Assembly (NCBI GenBank): GCA_028704125.1
Contig: JAQVLM010000201.1
Span: 1-6,305 of the forward strand
Length of the DNA stretch: 6,305 bases
DNA from: Opitutales bacterium
GTDB lineage: Bacteria > Verrucomicrobiota > Verrucomicrobiia > Opitutales > JAFGAQ01
Reading direction: 5' to 3'
Made by a program: the position numbers and the translations under genes. The notes below the pieces were generated by a model. That model saw only the letters and a program-made list of their open reading frames with translations. It was not told where the DNA came from and did not search any database. Numbering within the stretch: the first letter of the stretch is position 1; each line of letters begins with the position of its first letter. This document shows, piece after piece, positions 5,883-6,305 of this stretch.

Positions 5883-5918
5883 CCTCTTTTCCGTTCCATG
5901 CCATCTCCCCATCATACT

Positions 5919-6094
5919 CTATGTGTTCTATGTGAGCTTTGTGGCAAAAACTCCTCCCTCCCCTTGCTTTGAAGGAACAAGCCGGGCACCACCCATACTT
6001 CCCGTTTCGTACCCCGAGGGATTTTTTCTCCAGGATAACGGATTTACGCCATTATTCGGCTTGAGTTATTCAAGCGTCCGCCGATTATGTCGGG
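5919..6094. repeat. 176-bp direct repeat L, right copy
   Basis: Same length and orientation as 561-736, about 95% identical over the last 134 bp, with the GCTTGA/TCAAGC dyad preserved at 6059-6075. Similarity ends sharply after GTCGGG: the left copy continues TAAAGTGAAC, the right copy GAAGCTCGTT. Confidence 0.9.
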
Positions 6095-6305
6095 GAAGCT
6101 CGTTGTTTACCCCATGTGTAGCCCCTGTTGTTTCAATCTTTGGTACAGTGTTTTGCTCCGATGGGGCTTCCTTCCCAGGATCAAGACAACCGCGGAGGAC
6201 TCCGATCGGGAGATTCCACTCCAAAAAACCGGTTCCGGGCACTGCATGGCGGGGGATCTACGACAGCCCGATTGTCTGCCTATGCTACCAGACGGGGAGG
6301 ATCGG
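6095..6305. other. Unique right edge, possibly the end of an unidentified gene
   Basis: Three frames are open to the window edge: plus strand from ATG 6114, plus strand in the frame containing VPGTAWRGIYDSPIVCLCYQ (6229 on), and minus strand ending with a stop at 6107-6109 whose last residues read TLYQRLKQQGLHMG. None is recognisable, and the stretch is too short to choose. No hairpin element or repeat is seen here. Confidence 0.3.

Larger units (their letters stand above)
5025..5890. repeat. Tandem array of ~188-bp units (four full, one partial)
   Basis: Units start at AGCAAGCCCC at 5025, 5212, 5399, 5590 and 5787, giving lengths of 187, 187, 191 and 197 bp. Each unit contains the 77-bp double-hairpin element, an AAGCGGATCATTCCTGCCAG segment, CCCTCTCTTCCGGAGGGGG (partly self-complementary) and GGTGGCTTCAGCCATCC, an 8-bp hairpin with a 2-nt loop. 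The fourth unit is chimeric: after the hairpin element it switches at about 5696 to the linker type found at 191-244. The whole unit is conserved, spacers included. Several open frames cross the array only because the units lack stops in some frames; no gene is supported. Confidence 0.92.

Noticed and set aside
5025..5890. CRISPR-like array
   Set aside because: The period is about 188 bp and the sequence between the hairpin elements is also conserved from unit to unit, so there are no unique spacers; unit length is far beyond CRISPR repeats and no cas gene is present.
1..6305. Insertion sequence with transposase
   Set aside because: No transposase, DDE or tyrosine recombinase motif was found in the open frames; the repeats alone do not make an IS.

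Overview
This window looks like an accessory, repeat-rich stretch of a bacterial chromosome. The intergenic DNA is built from long, near-identical repeats. They combine runs of CACGAAG/TTCGTGG words, a GATGAGC..GCTCATC hairpin and a GGTAGGG..GGTGAGCC hairpin. From memory, such repeats are common in the intergenic DNA of Verrucomicrobiota and related PVC or uncultured lineages. That assignment is an impression, not a demonstration.

Layout. Positions 1-590 hold repeat DNA with no credible gene, made of two copies of a block of about 180 bp separated by a linker. Positions 561-736 are one copy of a 176-bp repeat (called L) whose partner lies at 5919-6094, so L brackets almost the whole window. 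Gene A (935-2419, +) encodes a 494-residue protein that I cannot assign to a named family; it has a cysteine cluster and a Rossmann-like motif pattern. A second copy of the left-hand repeat block follows at 2493-2751, so gene A lies between direct repeats.

The second module starts with the broken N-terminus of a superfamily 1 helicase (2855-2964, Walker A AGSGSGKT). Next comes a two-gene operon that resembles the AbiE-type toxin-antitoxin arrangement: a 330-residue protein with a central winged-helix region (3114-4106), overlapping by 7 bp a 256-residue AbiEii/MNT-like nucleotidyltransferase (4100-4870). A strong inverted repeat at 3054-3096, just upstream of the first gene, is a good candidate autoregulatory operator. 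Immediately after the operon is a helicase motif VI remnant (4867-5024, VAFSRAKK). The operon therefore sits between the two ends of a destroyed helicase gene, or of two different helicase genes.

From 5025 to about 5890 there is a tandem array with a period of 187-197 bp, each unit carrying the same 77-bp double-hairpin element. The second L copy follows. The last 210 bp are unique sequence with several open frames and no safe call.

Overall, the picture is of two small accessory modules, one unknown protein and one probable toxin-antitoxin/abortive-infection pair, set into decayed coding DNA and separated by homogenised repeats that could serve as recombination sites. The linkage to phage defence is inference from the toxin family and the helicase debris.
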